Made by a program: the position numbers and the translations under genes. The notes below the pieces were generated by a model. It saw only the letters and a program-made list of their open reading frames with translations. It ran no database searches and was not told where the DNA came from. This document shows, piece by piece, positions 27,055 through 35,512 of a stretch of 64,000 nt of DNA. Numbering within the stretch: the first letter of the stretch is position 1; each line of letters begins with the position of its first letter. Source of the stretch: Burkholderia sp. 8Y (lineage in GTDB: Bacteria > Pseudomonadota > Gammaproteobacteria > Burkholderiales > Burkholderiaceae); the NCBI RefSeq assembly GCF_902506145.1, contig NZ_LR733520.1, positions 2,029,476 through 2,093,475 of the forward strand, written 5' to 3'.

Positions 27055-27088
27055 AAAAAACGCGCCGCCCGTTACCCCAGGCGGCGCG
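27055..27088 (-). terminator. Terminator after the GT4 glycosyltransferase gene
   Basis: Nine-bp stem CGCGCCGCC/GGCGGCGCG (27061-27069 with 27080-27088), followed on the minus strand by six T. It may work in both directions. Confidence 0.8.
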
Positions 27089-27110
27089 TGTTCTACCAAC
27101 GCCTTCCCCC

Positions 27111-28187
27111 TCAGCCCAGACCCACGCGCAGACCGAGCACGTCGCGCGCAATCGCGAGATATCGGTCAGCCGTGCTTTGCAGCGTCAGACCTTGCAGCGG
27201 GCGCGTGGCGCGCGGCTGCGAGAGCGCATCGAGGAGCGCGCGGCCGTAGGCGGCAGTATCGCTGGTATCGAGCAGTTGCACGCCCGGAAAGCCGCCCGCG
27301 AACGCGAAAGACGCAATGGCATTGCCCACCACCGGAATGCCCGACGCAAGCGCCTCCAGAAAGCCGATACTGTGCGCTTCGAAGCTGGACGGCATCGCGA
27401 AAACGGTCGATGCGCGCAGAATCTGTGCGACGTTCTGCTGCGGTCCCTGAATCGACACGCGATCCTTGAGCCCCAGTTGCGCGACGCGCTCGACCACCGC
27501 CGCGTGATAGTCGAGATTCTCGACGACGCCGCACAGCAACAGCCGCGCATCGCGATCGGCGCGCGCCACATGCGCGAACGCGTCGACCGTCTGCAACTGG
27601 TTCTTCTCGGGAATATAGCGGCCCACCTGCACGATCTGCCTGTGCGCGACGGGCAGCCCCGGCGCGGCATCGTCGGCGAAGCGCGAGACATCGACGCCGT
27701 TCGGCACCACGATCATCGACGGATGCAGGCCGATTTCCTTCACGTACTCGTCGATATTTTTCTGCGACACGCCGATCACTGCCTTCGCCCGACTGGACAG
27801 CAGCCGCTCCGCGCGCATCAGCGCCGCATTGGCAAAGTCGTTCGCGCCGGAGTGCATGACCCAGACGATCGGCACGCGCGTCGGCAACGCACGCACGTAG
27901 AGCGCGGGAATGGTCGCGTGCGCGAAGATGATGTCGGGCTTGAACGCCCGGATCGCGCGATGCAAAAACAGCAGACGGCCCAGCTTCGTCGGACTCTTCG
28001 CCGGGAAAACGCACGAAACGCCGTGCGCGCGCAACTCGGCGCTGATATGCCTGAAATCGTCGTGCTCGGGCATCAGCGAGGCGATCGAGACGCTGTGTCC
28101 CGCGCGCTGATGACCGATCGCGACGCCCTTGGCGAGAACTTCCGCCCCCGACAGGCGAGGCGCCAGTATGACCTGGAGAATTCGCAT
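27111..28187 (-). CDS. Glycosyltransferase family 4 (group 1) protein
   Basis: A 358-aa GT-B glycosyltransferase. It has an N-terminal MRILQVILAPRLSGAEVLAKGVA acceptor-domain start, QVGRYIPEKNQLQTVDAFAHV at the domain boundary, and the C-terminal nucleotide-sugar site PSSFEAHSIGFLEALASGIPVVG with the EX7E pattern. The frame is open to 28274, but 28187 is the natural start. No glycan cluster is nearby, so the acceptor (LPS, exopolysaccharide or other) is unknown. It stands alone between terminators. Confidence 0.88.
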   Translation of the reverse strand: MRILQVILAPRLSGAEVLAKGVAIGHQRAGHSVSIASLMPEHDDFRHISAELRAHGVSCVFPAKSPTKLGRLLFLHRAIRAFKPDIIFAHATIPALYVRALPTRVPIVWVMHSGANDFANAALMRAERLLSSRAKAVIGVSQKNIDEYVKEIGLHPSMIVVPNGVDVSRFADDAAPGLPVAHRQIVQVGRYIPEKNQLQTVDAFAHVARADRDARLLLCGVVENLDYHAAVVERVAQLGLKDRVSIQGPQQNVAQILRASTVFAMPSSFEAHSIGFLEALASGIPVVGNAIASFAFAGGFPGVQLLDTSDTAAYGRALLDALSQPRATRPLQGLTLQSTADRYLAIARDVLGLRVGLG

Positions 28188-28583
28188 GGTTGCAGTCCCT
28201 CGGTGGACCGAAGTGCGTTCGAGGCCACGTCTTGCCTCAAGGGCGCGTGGCGTCCGCCGCCGCCTGCCGCGCAATGTTCCGCGCTACCGGGGCACCGGCA
28301 CACTTCCTGTTTTTATGGTTATTGAGTTCGGAAAAATAACGGCCGTGCGCATCGAACTGTCGATCGATGACACGCCGATCAAGGTACTCCTCGCCTCGCA
28401 TGGGACGTCGGCCATCTCGTAGTGTTTTTCGGTCGCTGCGGAGTTCGTTGCCCGCGGTATGCGGCGGCGCGCACACGGCGGCGGACAATCGGACCGGAGA
28501 CAGGCGGAAAGGGAAAGGCTGGCTGGCGGCGCGCGTTGCACGCGCCGCCCTAATCGTGAGGCAACGTGAGGCTACGTCGGGCT
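28188..28583. other. Intergenic stretch without recognised gene
   Basis: 396 bp between the glycosyltransferase and the small exported protein. Short open frames on both strands have no family features. It should contain the promoter of the glycosyltransferase gene. Confidence 0.5.
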
Positions 28584-28853
28584 TTAGTTGCTGCCGTCTT
28601 TCGGGCACTTCAGATTGCAGCCGTCCGGGTCGCCGTTGTCGCCCCGGCGGCGCATCGCGGACGTGCCGCGCTGATACTTGTCCGACGGTGCCGACGCGGC
28701 AAACGGCATCTGCGGATGCTCGTTGATCCGGAAATTGTCCTGCAGCACGCCGCCGGGAATGCCGGGCGAATTCTGCGCGAAGGCGGCGGGAGCGAGATAA
28801 ACGGCGCCGGCGACGAGCGCGGCAGACAAGGAAGCAAGCAACGTGAATTTCAT
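28584..28853 (-). CDS. Small exported hypothetical protein
   Basis: 89 aa. A signal peptide (MKFTLLASLSAALVAGAVYL followed by APAAFAQ) leads to a mature chain of about 62 residues. It contains NSPGIPGGVLQDNFRINEHP, a polar region with MRRRGDNGDPDGCN, and two cysteines (CNLKC). I do not recognise a family. GC content and codon use are like the neighbours. It stands alone, downstream of the fds regulator by 150 bp on the same strand. Confidence 0.65.
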   Translation of the reverse strand: MKFTLLASLSAALVAGAVYLAPAAFAQNSPGIPGGVLQDNFRINEHPQMPFAASAPSDKYQRGTSAMRRRGDNGDPDGCNLKCPKDGSN

Positions 28854-29002
28854 GGCGATTTTCGCGCGGCGAAGGCGCGTCTGGAACGAAAAGGAACGCT
28901 GAAACGAAATACCGAAGCCGCTAGGTTAACGCAATTCGCGGAGCCGGGCGGTTTCGGCGGGAGCGGTTCGTCTTACCGTCCGTTTCCCAGGTCGCTGCGA
29001 CA

Positions 29003-30073
29003 TCAGCCGTGAAGCCCTTCGTCGACCTCGACGAGCGCCCCGCAGCGTTGCGGATCGTAGCCGCCCAGGTGCGCCACGCTGTCGTTGAACGCGGCGCTGC
29101 GCAGCACGCCGAGCACGCTGACGAGCCGTGCTTCGTCGAGCCGGGCGCGTTCGCAGGCGAAGAAGTAATCCTCGTCGATGATCGGAATGAAATCGAGCCC
29201 GAAGTGCTGCGCGGCAGGCTTCACGCCGAAGCCCAGATCGGCCATGCCGCTCGCGACGAACGCGGCGATCGCCGAATGGGTGAGTTCCGTGGATGCGTAA
29301 CCGTTGATCTGGTCCGGATCGACGCCCACGCCGCGCAGCGACAGATCGAGCAGCATGCGCGTGCCCGAGCCGGGCTGCCGGTTCACGAAGCGCACGTCGC
29401 CGCGCGCCAGATCGCGCAGACCGGTGATGTGTTTCGGATTGCCCTTCGGCAGAAAAAGACCCTGCGTGCGCCGCGTGAGCCGAATCAGCTGGTGCTTTCT
29501 CGGGTCCAGATACGGCCGGTAGATTTCCGCGCACGTCGACCGGAATTCGCCGATCGGCAGGTGAAAGCCCGCGAGTTCGCATTCGCTGCGCGCGAGCGCC
29601 CTCACCGCTTCCGCGCTCTCGCGGTACTTGATGTCCACCGGCACACGCCGTTCGCCAAGCGCGCGCACGAGCGTCGCCACCGCGTAGCCGTGCGATGCGT
29701 GAATGCGCAGATCCGAGATCTCGCCTGCGAGCCGGCGGTTCAGTTCGTCGGCGACATCGGCGGCGACCGCTTGCAGCGGCGCTTCGAGGCGATCGCCGCA
29801 CAGGCGCTGCGCGCGCAATACGGACTCGCCGAGTTCCGACAGCACCGAGCCGCGCCCGCGCGATTTCGTGATGAGCGCGCCGCCGAGCCGCGCCTCGATT
29901 TCACGCAGCAAGCCCCACGCGTGGCGATAGGACAAACCCTTAGCACTCGCGGCGTTCGCGATGCTGCCCGTCTGCGCGACGAGTTGCAGAAGCGGCACAA
30001 CCGCGCTGAGACTGGTTTCCCGGCCATCGGCGTCCCGCAGAAGCAGTTCGGCGCGGCATTCGATGTCCACCAT
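29003..30073 (-). CDS. ModE-type HTH regulator with molybdate-binding-like domain, divergent from formate dehydrogenase
   Basis: 356 aa. Residues about 20-90 are a ModE/LysR-like winged helix (QTGSIANAASAKGLSYRHAWGLLREIEARLGGALITKSRGRGSVLSE is its core, read in pieces). Residues about 115-345 form a periplasmic-binding-protein-like domain of the COG1910 type (SHGYAVATLVRAL; FVNRQPGSGTRMLLDL; ASGMADLGFGVKPAA). It has no signal peptide, so it is a cytoplasmic one-component regulator. The divergent position, 126 bp from fdsG, makes control of the molybdenum-dependent formate dehydrogenase the likeliest role, perhaps sensing an oxyanion or formate. Confidence 0.82.
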   Translation of the reverse strand: MVDIECRAELLLRDADGRETSLSAVVPLLQLVAQTGSIANAASAKGLSYRHAWGLLREIEARLGGALITKSRGRGSVLSELGESVLRAQRLCGDRLEAPLQAVAADVADELNRRLAGEISDLRIHASHGYAVATLVRALGERRVPVDIKYRESAEAVRALARSECELAGFHLPIGEFRSTCAEIYRPYLDPRKHQLIRLTRRTQGLFLPKGNPKHITGLRDLARGDVRFVNRQPGSGTRMLLDLSLRGVGVDPDQINGYASTELTHSAIAAFVASGMADLGFGVKPAAQHFGLDFIPIIDEDYFFACERARLDEARLVSVLGVLRSAAFNDSVAHLGGYDPQRCGALVEVDEGLHG

Positions 30074-30076
30074 ATG

Positions 30077-30126
30077 TATTGTCCTTTCCTATTGCCAAGA
30101 TATATCACGACGCCTATTGTTCTTTC
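30077..30126. promoter_or_regulatory. Direct repeat in the regulator-fdsG intergenic region
   Basis: TATTGTCCTTTC (30077-30088) and TATTGTTCTTTC (30115-30126) are 11/12 identical, with a third TATTG at 30090-30094. They lie directly before the regulator start and upstream of fdsG, so they are candidate binding sites for the divergent regulator. The function is inferred from position only. Confidence 0.45.
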
Positions 30127-30199
30127 ACGGGCTCGGCACCCCGATTATATGACTGAAATATGCACGGATAAAACATATGCAGAGCCTCGGAGGAGCCCC

Positions 30200-30685
30200 A
30201 TGACACAACCGCAGCTGTCCGCCGCAGCAGCCGACGAACTCGTACGCCGCCACGCCGTGCAAGGCGCGACGTTGATGACGATCCTGCACGCAATTCAGGA
30301 CGAAACCGGCTTCGTGCCGGCCGAAGTCGTCGCGCCCCTTGCCCGCGCGCTGTCGCTCTCGCGCGCCGAGGTTCACGGCACGATCACCTACTACCATCAC
30401 TTCCGCTCCGCGCCGCCAGCACGCGTGACCGTGCAGCTCTGCCGGGCGGAAGCGTGCCGCAGCATGGGCACCGAGGCGCTGAAGGATCACATCGAAGGCC
30501 ACACGGGCTGCCGTTTCGATAGCGGCCACGCCGAAGACACGGAACTGGAATCCGTGTATTGCCTCGGCCAGTGCGCGCTCTCGCCCGCCATGACGATCAA
30601 CGGCGAGATCCACGCGAAAGTGACGCCGCAGAAATTCGATCGCCTGTACGACGCGGCCAGCCAAAGTAGCGAGGTGACGGCATGA
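30200..30685 (+). CDS. fdsG: NAD-dependent formate dehydrogenase gamma subunit
   Basis: A 161-aa NuoE-like thioredoxin-fold [2Fe-2S] protein. Cluster ligands are visible as CRAEACRSMG and CLGQCALSPA, with the NuoE-like helical start (TLMTILHAIQDETGFVP). The frame is open far upstream, but the ATG at 30200 has a strong GGAGGA site 5 nt before it. It is the first gene of the fdsGBAD operon and its end overlaps fdsB by 4 bp (ATGA). Confidence 0.94.
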   Translation: MTQPQLSAAAADELVRRHAVQGATLMTILHAIQDETGFVPAEVVAPLARALSLSRAEVHGTITYYHHFRSAPPARVTVQLCRAEACRSMGTEALKDHIEGHTGCRFDSGHAEDTELESVYCLGQCALSPAMTINGEIHAKVTPQKFDRLYDAASQSSEVTA

Positions 30686-32238
30686 CGCGCATCTACGTTC
30701 CCTGCGACTCGTCGGCGCTCGCGCTCGGAGCCGATCGCATCGCGAAAGCCATCGCCAGCGAAGCAGAGCAACGCGGCATCGACGTGCAGATCGTGCGTAA
30801 CGGCTCGCGCGGACTTCTGTATCTGGAACCGCTCGTCGAAGTGGAGACGGCGCAAGGGCGCATCGGCTACGCGAACGTCGAGGAAGACGAAATCGCCGCG
30901 CTTTTCGATGCCGGCTTGCACGAAGGCGGCGCGCACGCGAAAAACGTCGGCGTGGTCGACGACATTCCGTATCTGAAGAAGCAGCAGCGTCTGACGTTCG
31001 CGCGCATCGGCATCACGGACCCGCTTTCCATCGACGATTACGTGTCGCTCGGCGGCCTGCAGGGTCTGCGCAACGTGCTGGAGATGAACGGCGACGCCGT
31101 CTGCGAGGCGCTCGTCGATTCGGGCCTGCGCGGGCGCGGCGGCGCGGCGTTTCCGGCCGGCATCAAGTGGAAGACGGTGCGCGCGGCGCTCGCCGACCAG
31201 AAGTACATCGTCTGCAACGCGGACGAAGGCGACTCAGGCACGTTCTCCGACCGGCTCGTGATGGAAAGCGATCCGTACATGCTGATCGAAGGCATGATCA
31301 TCGCGGGCGTCGCGACGGGCGCAACAGAAGGCTACATCTACGTACGCAGCGAATATCCGCATTCGATCGCGACGCTCAATCGCGCGATCGACAACGCACG
31401 CGATGCCGGATGGCTCGGCGCGAGCGTGCTCGGCACGTCGCACGCATTCGAGCTTTACGTGGCCAAGGGCGCGGGCTCGTACGTCTGCGGCGAGGAAACG
31501 GCGCTGCTCGAATCGCTCGAAGGCAAACGCGGCATCGTGCGCGCGAAGCCGCCGGTGCCTGCGCTCACCGGGCTGTACGGCAAGCCGACCGTCATCAACA
31601 ACGTCATCACGCTCGCGACCGTGCCCATCATCTTTGCGAAGGGCGCGGCGTTCTATCGCGATTACGGCATGGGTCGCTCGCGCGGCACGCTGCCGTTCCA
31701 GCTTGCGGGCAACGTGAAGCAAGGCGGGCTCGTCGAACTCGCGTTCGGCGTGACGCTGCGCGAACTCATCCGCGATTTCGGCGACGGCACGGCGAGCGGC
31801 CGGCCGGCGCGGGCGGTGCAAGTGGGCGGCCCGCTCGGCACGTATCTGCCGGAAAGCCAGTGGGACATTCCGCTCGATTACGAAGAGTATGCGAAGGTCG
31901 GCGCGGTGGTCGGCCACGGCGGGCTCGTGATTCACGACGACACGTCGAATCTCGCCGAACTCGCGCAGTACGCGATGCACTTCTGCGCGATCGAATCGTG
32001 CGGCAAGTGCACGCCCTGCCGCATCGGTTCGACGCGCGGCGAGGAAGTCATCGCGAAGATCCGCGAGGGCGATACGTCGGTCAAGCAGATCACGCTGCTG
32101 CGCGAGCTTTGCGACACGATGATCGGCGGCTCGCTCTGCGCGATGGGCGGCATGACGCCGTTCCCGGTGCTCTCCGCGCTCGACCATTTCCCCGAAGACT
32201 TCGGGCTGCCCCGCACGCCAGCCCGGAAAGCCGCATAA
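30682..32238 (+). CDS. fdsB: NAD-dependent formate dehydrogenase beta subunit
   Basis: A 518-aa NuoF-like diaphorase subunit. An N-terminal thioredoxin-like part (about 1-110) precedes the FMN/NADH domain with GLRGRGGAAFPAGIKWK (NADH/FMN glycine-rich site) and CNADEGDSGTFSDR. It has KGAGSYVCGEETALLESLEG and a C-terminal [4Fe-4S] site ESCGKCTPCRIGSTRGEE. It passes electrons from FdsA to NAD+. Translation is coupled to fdsG by a 4-bp overlap. Confidence 0.95.
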   Translation: MTRIYVPCDSSALALGADRIAKAIASEAEQRGIDVQIVRNGSRGLLYLEPLVEVETAQGRIGYANVEEDEIAALFDAGLHEGGAHAKNVGVVDDIPYLKKQQRLTFARIGITDPLSIDDYVSLGGLQGLRNVLEMNGDAVCEALVDSGLRGRGGAAFPAGIKWKTVRAALADQKYIVCNADEGDSGTFSDRLVMESDPYMLIEGMIIAGVATGATEGYIYVRSEYPHSIATLNRAIDNARDAGWLGASVLGTSHAFELYVAKGAGSYVCGEETALLESLEGKRGIVRAKPPVPALTGLYGKPTVINNVITLATVPIIFAKGAAFYRDYGMGRSRGTLPFQLAGNVKQGGLVELAFGVTLRELIRDFGDGTASGRPARAVQVGGPLGTYLPESQWDIPLDYEEYAKVGAVVGHGGLVIHDDTSNLAELAQYAMHFCAIESCGKCTPCRIGSTRGEEVIAKIREGDTSVKQITLLRELCDTMIGGSLCAMGGMTPFPVLSALDHFPEDFGLPRTPARKAA

Positions 32239-32257
32239 AAGTACGGAGACACAGAAC

Positions 32258-35185
32258 ATGTCCAACACGAACAACGGCTGCGGCTCGGGCAACTGCGCGT
32301 GCAAGAGCGCGGCATCGGTGCAGCGCGGCGATCCCTTCGACCAGACCGACTACGGCACGCCGCTGCGCCACGCCGACATCGACGTGACGCTCGACATCGA
32401 CGGCCAGTCGGTCACGGTGCCCGCAGGCACGTCCGTGATGCGCGCCGCGATCGAAGCGGGCGTCAACGTGCCGAAGCTCTGCGCCACCGACTCACTGGAG
32501 CCGTGGGGCTCGTGCCGCCTGTGCCTCGTCGAGATCGAAGGCAAGCGCGGCTATCCCGCGTCCTGCACGACGCCTGTCGAAGCGGGCATGAAAGTGCGGA
32601 CGCAAAGCGACAAGCTGCAATTGCTGCGCCGAAACGTGATGGAGCTTTACATCTCCGATCACCCGCTCGATTGCCTCACCTGCCCCGCCAACGGCGACTG
32701 CGAATTGCAGGACATGGCGGGCGTCGTCGGCCTGCGCGAAGTGCGCTACGGCTACGAAGGTGCAAACCATCTGAAGGACAAGAAGGACGAGTCGAACCCG
32801 TACTTCACCTACGATCCGTCGAAGTGCATCGTCTGTAACCGCTGCGTGCGCGCGTGCGAGGAAACGCAAGGCACGTTCGCGCTGACCATCGCCGGTCGCG
32901 GTTTCGAATCGCGCGTGGCGGCAAGCGAAAACGTGCCGTTCATGGAATCGGAATGCGTGTCGTGCGGCGCGTGCGTCGCCGCGTGTCCGACCGCGACGCT
33001 TCAGGAAAAGAGCGTCATCATGCTCGGCCAGGCGGAGCATTCTGTCTTGACGACGTGCGCGTATTGCGGCGTCGGCTGCTCGCTGAAAGCAGAGATGAAG
33101 GGCAGCACCGTCGTTCGCATGACGCCGAACAAGAACGGCCAGGCGAACGAAGGCCACGCGTGCGTGAAAGGCCGCTTCGCGTGGGGCTATGCGACGCATA
33201 AGGACCGCATCACCAAGCCGATGATCCGCGCGAAGATCACCGATCCGTGGCGCGAAGTGTCGTGGGACGAAGCGATCAACTACGCGGCGAGCGAATTCCG
33301 CCGCATTCAGGACAAGTACGGGCGCGATTCCATCGGCGGGATCACGTCGTCGCGCTGCACGAACGAAGAGACGTATCTCGTGCAGAAGCTCGTGCGCGCC
33401 GCGTTCGGCAACAACAACGTCGATACCTGCGCGCGCGTCTGCCATTCGCCGACCGGCTACGGCCTCAAAGCGACGCTCGGCGAGTCCGCCGGCACGCAGA
33501 CGTTCGCGTCCATCGAAAAGTCGGACGTGATCGTGGTGATGGGCGCGAATCCGACCGACGGCCACCCGGTCTTTGCCTCGCGTCTGAAGCGCCGCGTGCG
33601 CGAAGGCGCGACGCTGATCGTGATCGATCCGCGCCGCATCGATATCGTCGATACGCCGCACGTGAAGGCATCGCATCATCTGGCGCTGCGGCCGGGAACG
33701 AACGTCGCGATGGTCAATGCGCTCGCGCACGTGATCGTCACCGAAGGATTGCTCGACGAAGCGTTCATCGAGCAACGCTGCGAGGCGCGCGCGTTCCAGC
33801 AATGGCGCGATTTCGTGGCGCTCGACGAGAATTCGCCGGAGGCGACGGAAGCCGTCACGGGCGTGTCCGCGCAGCAAGTGCGCGAGGCCGCGCGCATCTA
33901 CGCGACGGGCGGCAATGCCGCGATTTACTACGGGCTCGGCGTGACCGAGCACGCGCAAGGCTCGACGGCGGTCATGGGCATCGCGAATCTGGCGATGGCG
34001 ACGGCCAACGTGGGCCGCGAAGGCGTCGGCGTGAATCCGCTGCGCGGCCAGAACAACGTGCAGGGCTCGTGCGACATGGGCTCGTTCCCGCACGAGTTGC
34101 CGGGTTATCGCCACATCGGCGACGCCGCGACGCGCGCGCTTTTCGAAGAAGCGTGGAACGTGACGCTGCAACCGGAGCCCGGCCTGCGCATCCCGAACAT
34201 GTTCGATGCCGCCACGCACGGCACTTTCATGGGGCTGTATTGCCAGGGCGAGGACATCGTTCAGTCGGACCCGAACACGCAGCACGTCGCGGGCGCGTTG
34301 TCGGCCATGGAATGCATCGTCGTGCAGGACATCTTCCTGAACGAGACCGCCAAGTACGCGCACGTGCTGCTGCCGGGCTCGACCTTCCTCGAAAAGGACG
34401 GCACCTTCACCAACGCCGAGCGCCGCATTTCGCGCGTGCGCAAGGTGATGCCGCCGCTCGCGGGCTACTCCGACTGGGAAGTGACCATCCTGCTCTCGCG
34501 CGCGCTCGGCTACGAGATGAACTACACGCATCCGTCCGAAATCATGGACGAGATCGCGCGTCTCACGCCGACCTTCCACGGCGTCTCGTACGAGAAGCTC
34601 GATGAAATGGGCAGCATCCAGTGGCCGTGCAACGAGAAGGCGCCCGACGGCACGCCGACGATGCACATCGACGAATTCGTGCGCGGCAAGGGACGCTTCG
34701 TCATCACGAAGTTCGTGCCGACGCCGGAGAAAGTCACGCGCAAGTACCCGCTGCTGCTGACGACCGGGCGCATTCTGTCGCAGTACAACGTCGGCGCGCA
34801 GACGCGGCGCACCGAGAATTCGCGCTGGCACGAAGAGGACCGCCTGGAGATTCACCCGCACGACGCCGAGGACCGCGGCATCAAGACGGGCGACTGGGTT
34901 GGCATCGAGTCGCGCGCCGGGCAAACGGTGCTGCGCGCGAAGATCACCGACCGCATGCAGCCGGGCGTCGTCTATACGACGTTCCACTTCCCCGAATCGG
35001 GCGCGAACGTCATCACGACGGACTCGTCCGACTGGGCGACGAATTGTCCCGAGTACAAGGTCACGGCGGTGCAGGTCTTGCCGGTGGAGCAGCCGTCGCA
35101 ATGGCAGAAGGACTACTCGCGCTTCAGCACGCAGCAGCTCGAATTGCTCAACATGCGCAATCTGGCGACAACTTCGGGGAAATGA
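32258..35185 (+). CDS. fdsA: NAD-dependent formate dehydrogenase alpha subunit (molybdopterin)
   Basis: A 975-aa catalytic subunit. In order it has an N-terminal [2Fe-2S] ferredoxin domain (CRLCLVEIEG), His-Cys3 and two [4Fe-4S] motifs (CIVCNRCVRAC; CVSCGACVAACPTATL), the proximal cluster (CAYCGVGCSL), the bis-MGD domain, and a C-terminal dinucleotide-binding domain. The metal ligand is cysteine near residue 395 (ARVCHSPTGYG), so no selenocysteine is needed. It oxidises formate to CO2. The initial 30 residues are Cys/Gly-rich (NNGCGSGNCACKS), an unusual extension that could bind metal. Confidence 0.96.
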   Translation: MSNTNNGCGSGNCACKSAASVQRGDPFDQTDYGTPLRHADIDVTLDIDGQSVTVPAGTSVMRAAIEAGVNVPKLCATDSLEPWGSCRLCLVEIEGKRGYPASCTTPVEAGMKVRTQSDKLQLLRRNVMELYISDHPLDCLTCPANGDCELQDMAGVVGLREVRYGYEGANHLKDKKDESNPYFTYDPSKCIVCNRCVRACEETQGTFALTIAGRGFESRVAASENVPFMESECVSCGACVAACPTATLQEKSVIMLGQAEHSVLTTCAYCGVGCSLKAEMKGSTVVRMTPNKNGQANEGHACVKGRFAWGYATHKDRITKPMIRAKITDPWREVSWDEAINYAASEFRRIQDKYGRDSIGGITSSRCTNEETYLVQKLVRAAFGNNNVDTCARVCHSPTGYGLKATLGESAGTQTFASIEKSDVIVVMGANPTDGHPVFASRLKRRVREGATLIVIDPRRIDIVDTPHVKASHHLALRPGTNVAMVNALAHVIVTEGLLDEAFIEQRCEARAFQQWRDFVALDENSPEATEAVTGVSAQQVREAARIYATGGNAAIYYGLGVTEHAQGSTAVMGIANLAMATANVGREGVGVNPLRGQNNVQGSCDMGSFPHELPGYRHIGDAATRALFEEAWNVTLQPEPGLRIPNMFDAATHGTFMGLYCQGEDIVQSDPNTQHVAGALSAMECIVVQDIFLNETAKYAHVLLPGSTFLEKDGTFTNAERRISRVRKVMPPLAGYSDWEVTILLSRALGYEMNYTHPSEIMDEIARLTPTFHGVSYEKLDEMGSIQWPCNEKAPDGTPTMHIDEFVRGKGRFVITKFVPTPEKVTRKYPLLLTTGRILSQYNVGAQTRRTENSRWHEEDRLEIHPHDAEDRGIKTGDWVGIESRAGQTVLRAKITDRMQPGVVYTTFHFPESGANVITTDSSDWATNCPEYKVTAVQVLPVEQPSQWQKDYSRFSTQQLELLNMRNLATTSGK

Positions 35186-35188
35186 CAC

Positions 35189-35434
35189 ATGGATGTGGAT
35201 ACCCTGATCGACATGGCGAACCGCATCGGCCAGTTTTTCGATTCGATGCCGGATCACGCCGAAGCCGTCGATGGCGTGGCGGACCACATCCGCCGCTTCT
35301 GGGAGCCGCGCATGCGGATTGCTATCCTGACGGCGCTGGACAACCCGGAAGCATGCGCCTCGATGGAGCCGATACTTCACGAGGCGCTCACGCTGCACAA
35401 GGCGGATCTTCAGCCGAAGGTGGCGACGGCCTGA
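35189..35434 (+). CDS. fdsD: Formate dehydrogenase delta subunit
   Basis: An 81-aa FdsD-type protein (LIDMANRIGQFFDSMPDHAE; VADHIRRFWEPRMR). It is needed for full activity of soluble Mo formate dehydrogenases, with a mechanism that is only partly known. It starts 3 bp after fdsA. The fdsC/fdhD sulfurtransferase gene usually placed between them in fdsGBACD operons is absent here. Confidence 0.92.
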   Translation: MDVDTLIDMANRIGQFFDSMPDHAEAVDGVADHIRRFWEPRMRIAILTALDNPEACASMEPILHEALTLHKADLQPKVATA

Positions 35435-35477
35435 TTCCGGATTTCGAGGATTCTCGGGCTCTCTGTAGTGCCCATTG

Positions 35478-35508
35478 CGCCCCGGCAACATCGGGGCGTT
35501 TTCTTTTT
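35478..35508 (+). terminator. Rho-independent terminator of the fds operon
   Basis: Seven-bp stem CGCCCCG/CGGGGCG (35478-35484 with 35492-35498), 7-nt loop, then TTTTCTTTTT. Confidence 0.9.
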
Positions 35509-35512
35509 CGCT

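Noticed and set aside
33419..33460. Possible selenocysteine site in FdsA
   Set aside because: The active-site codon is TGC (ARVCHSPT), not TGA, and no SECIS-like hairpin is needed.
32492..35491. 999-aa minus-strand open frame opposite fdsA
   Set aside because: Shadow of fdsA codon bias; no recognisable domains or plausible start site.
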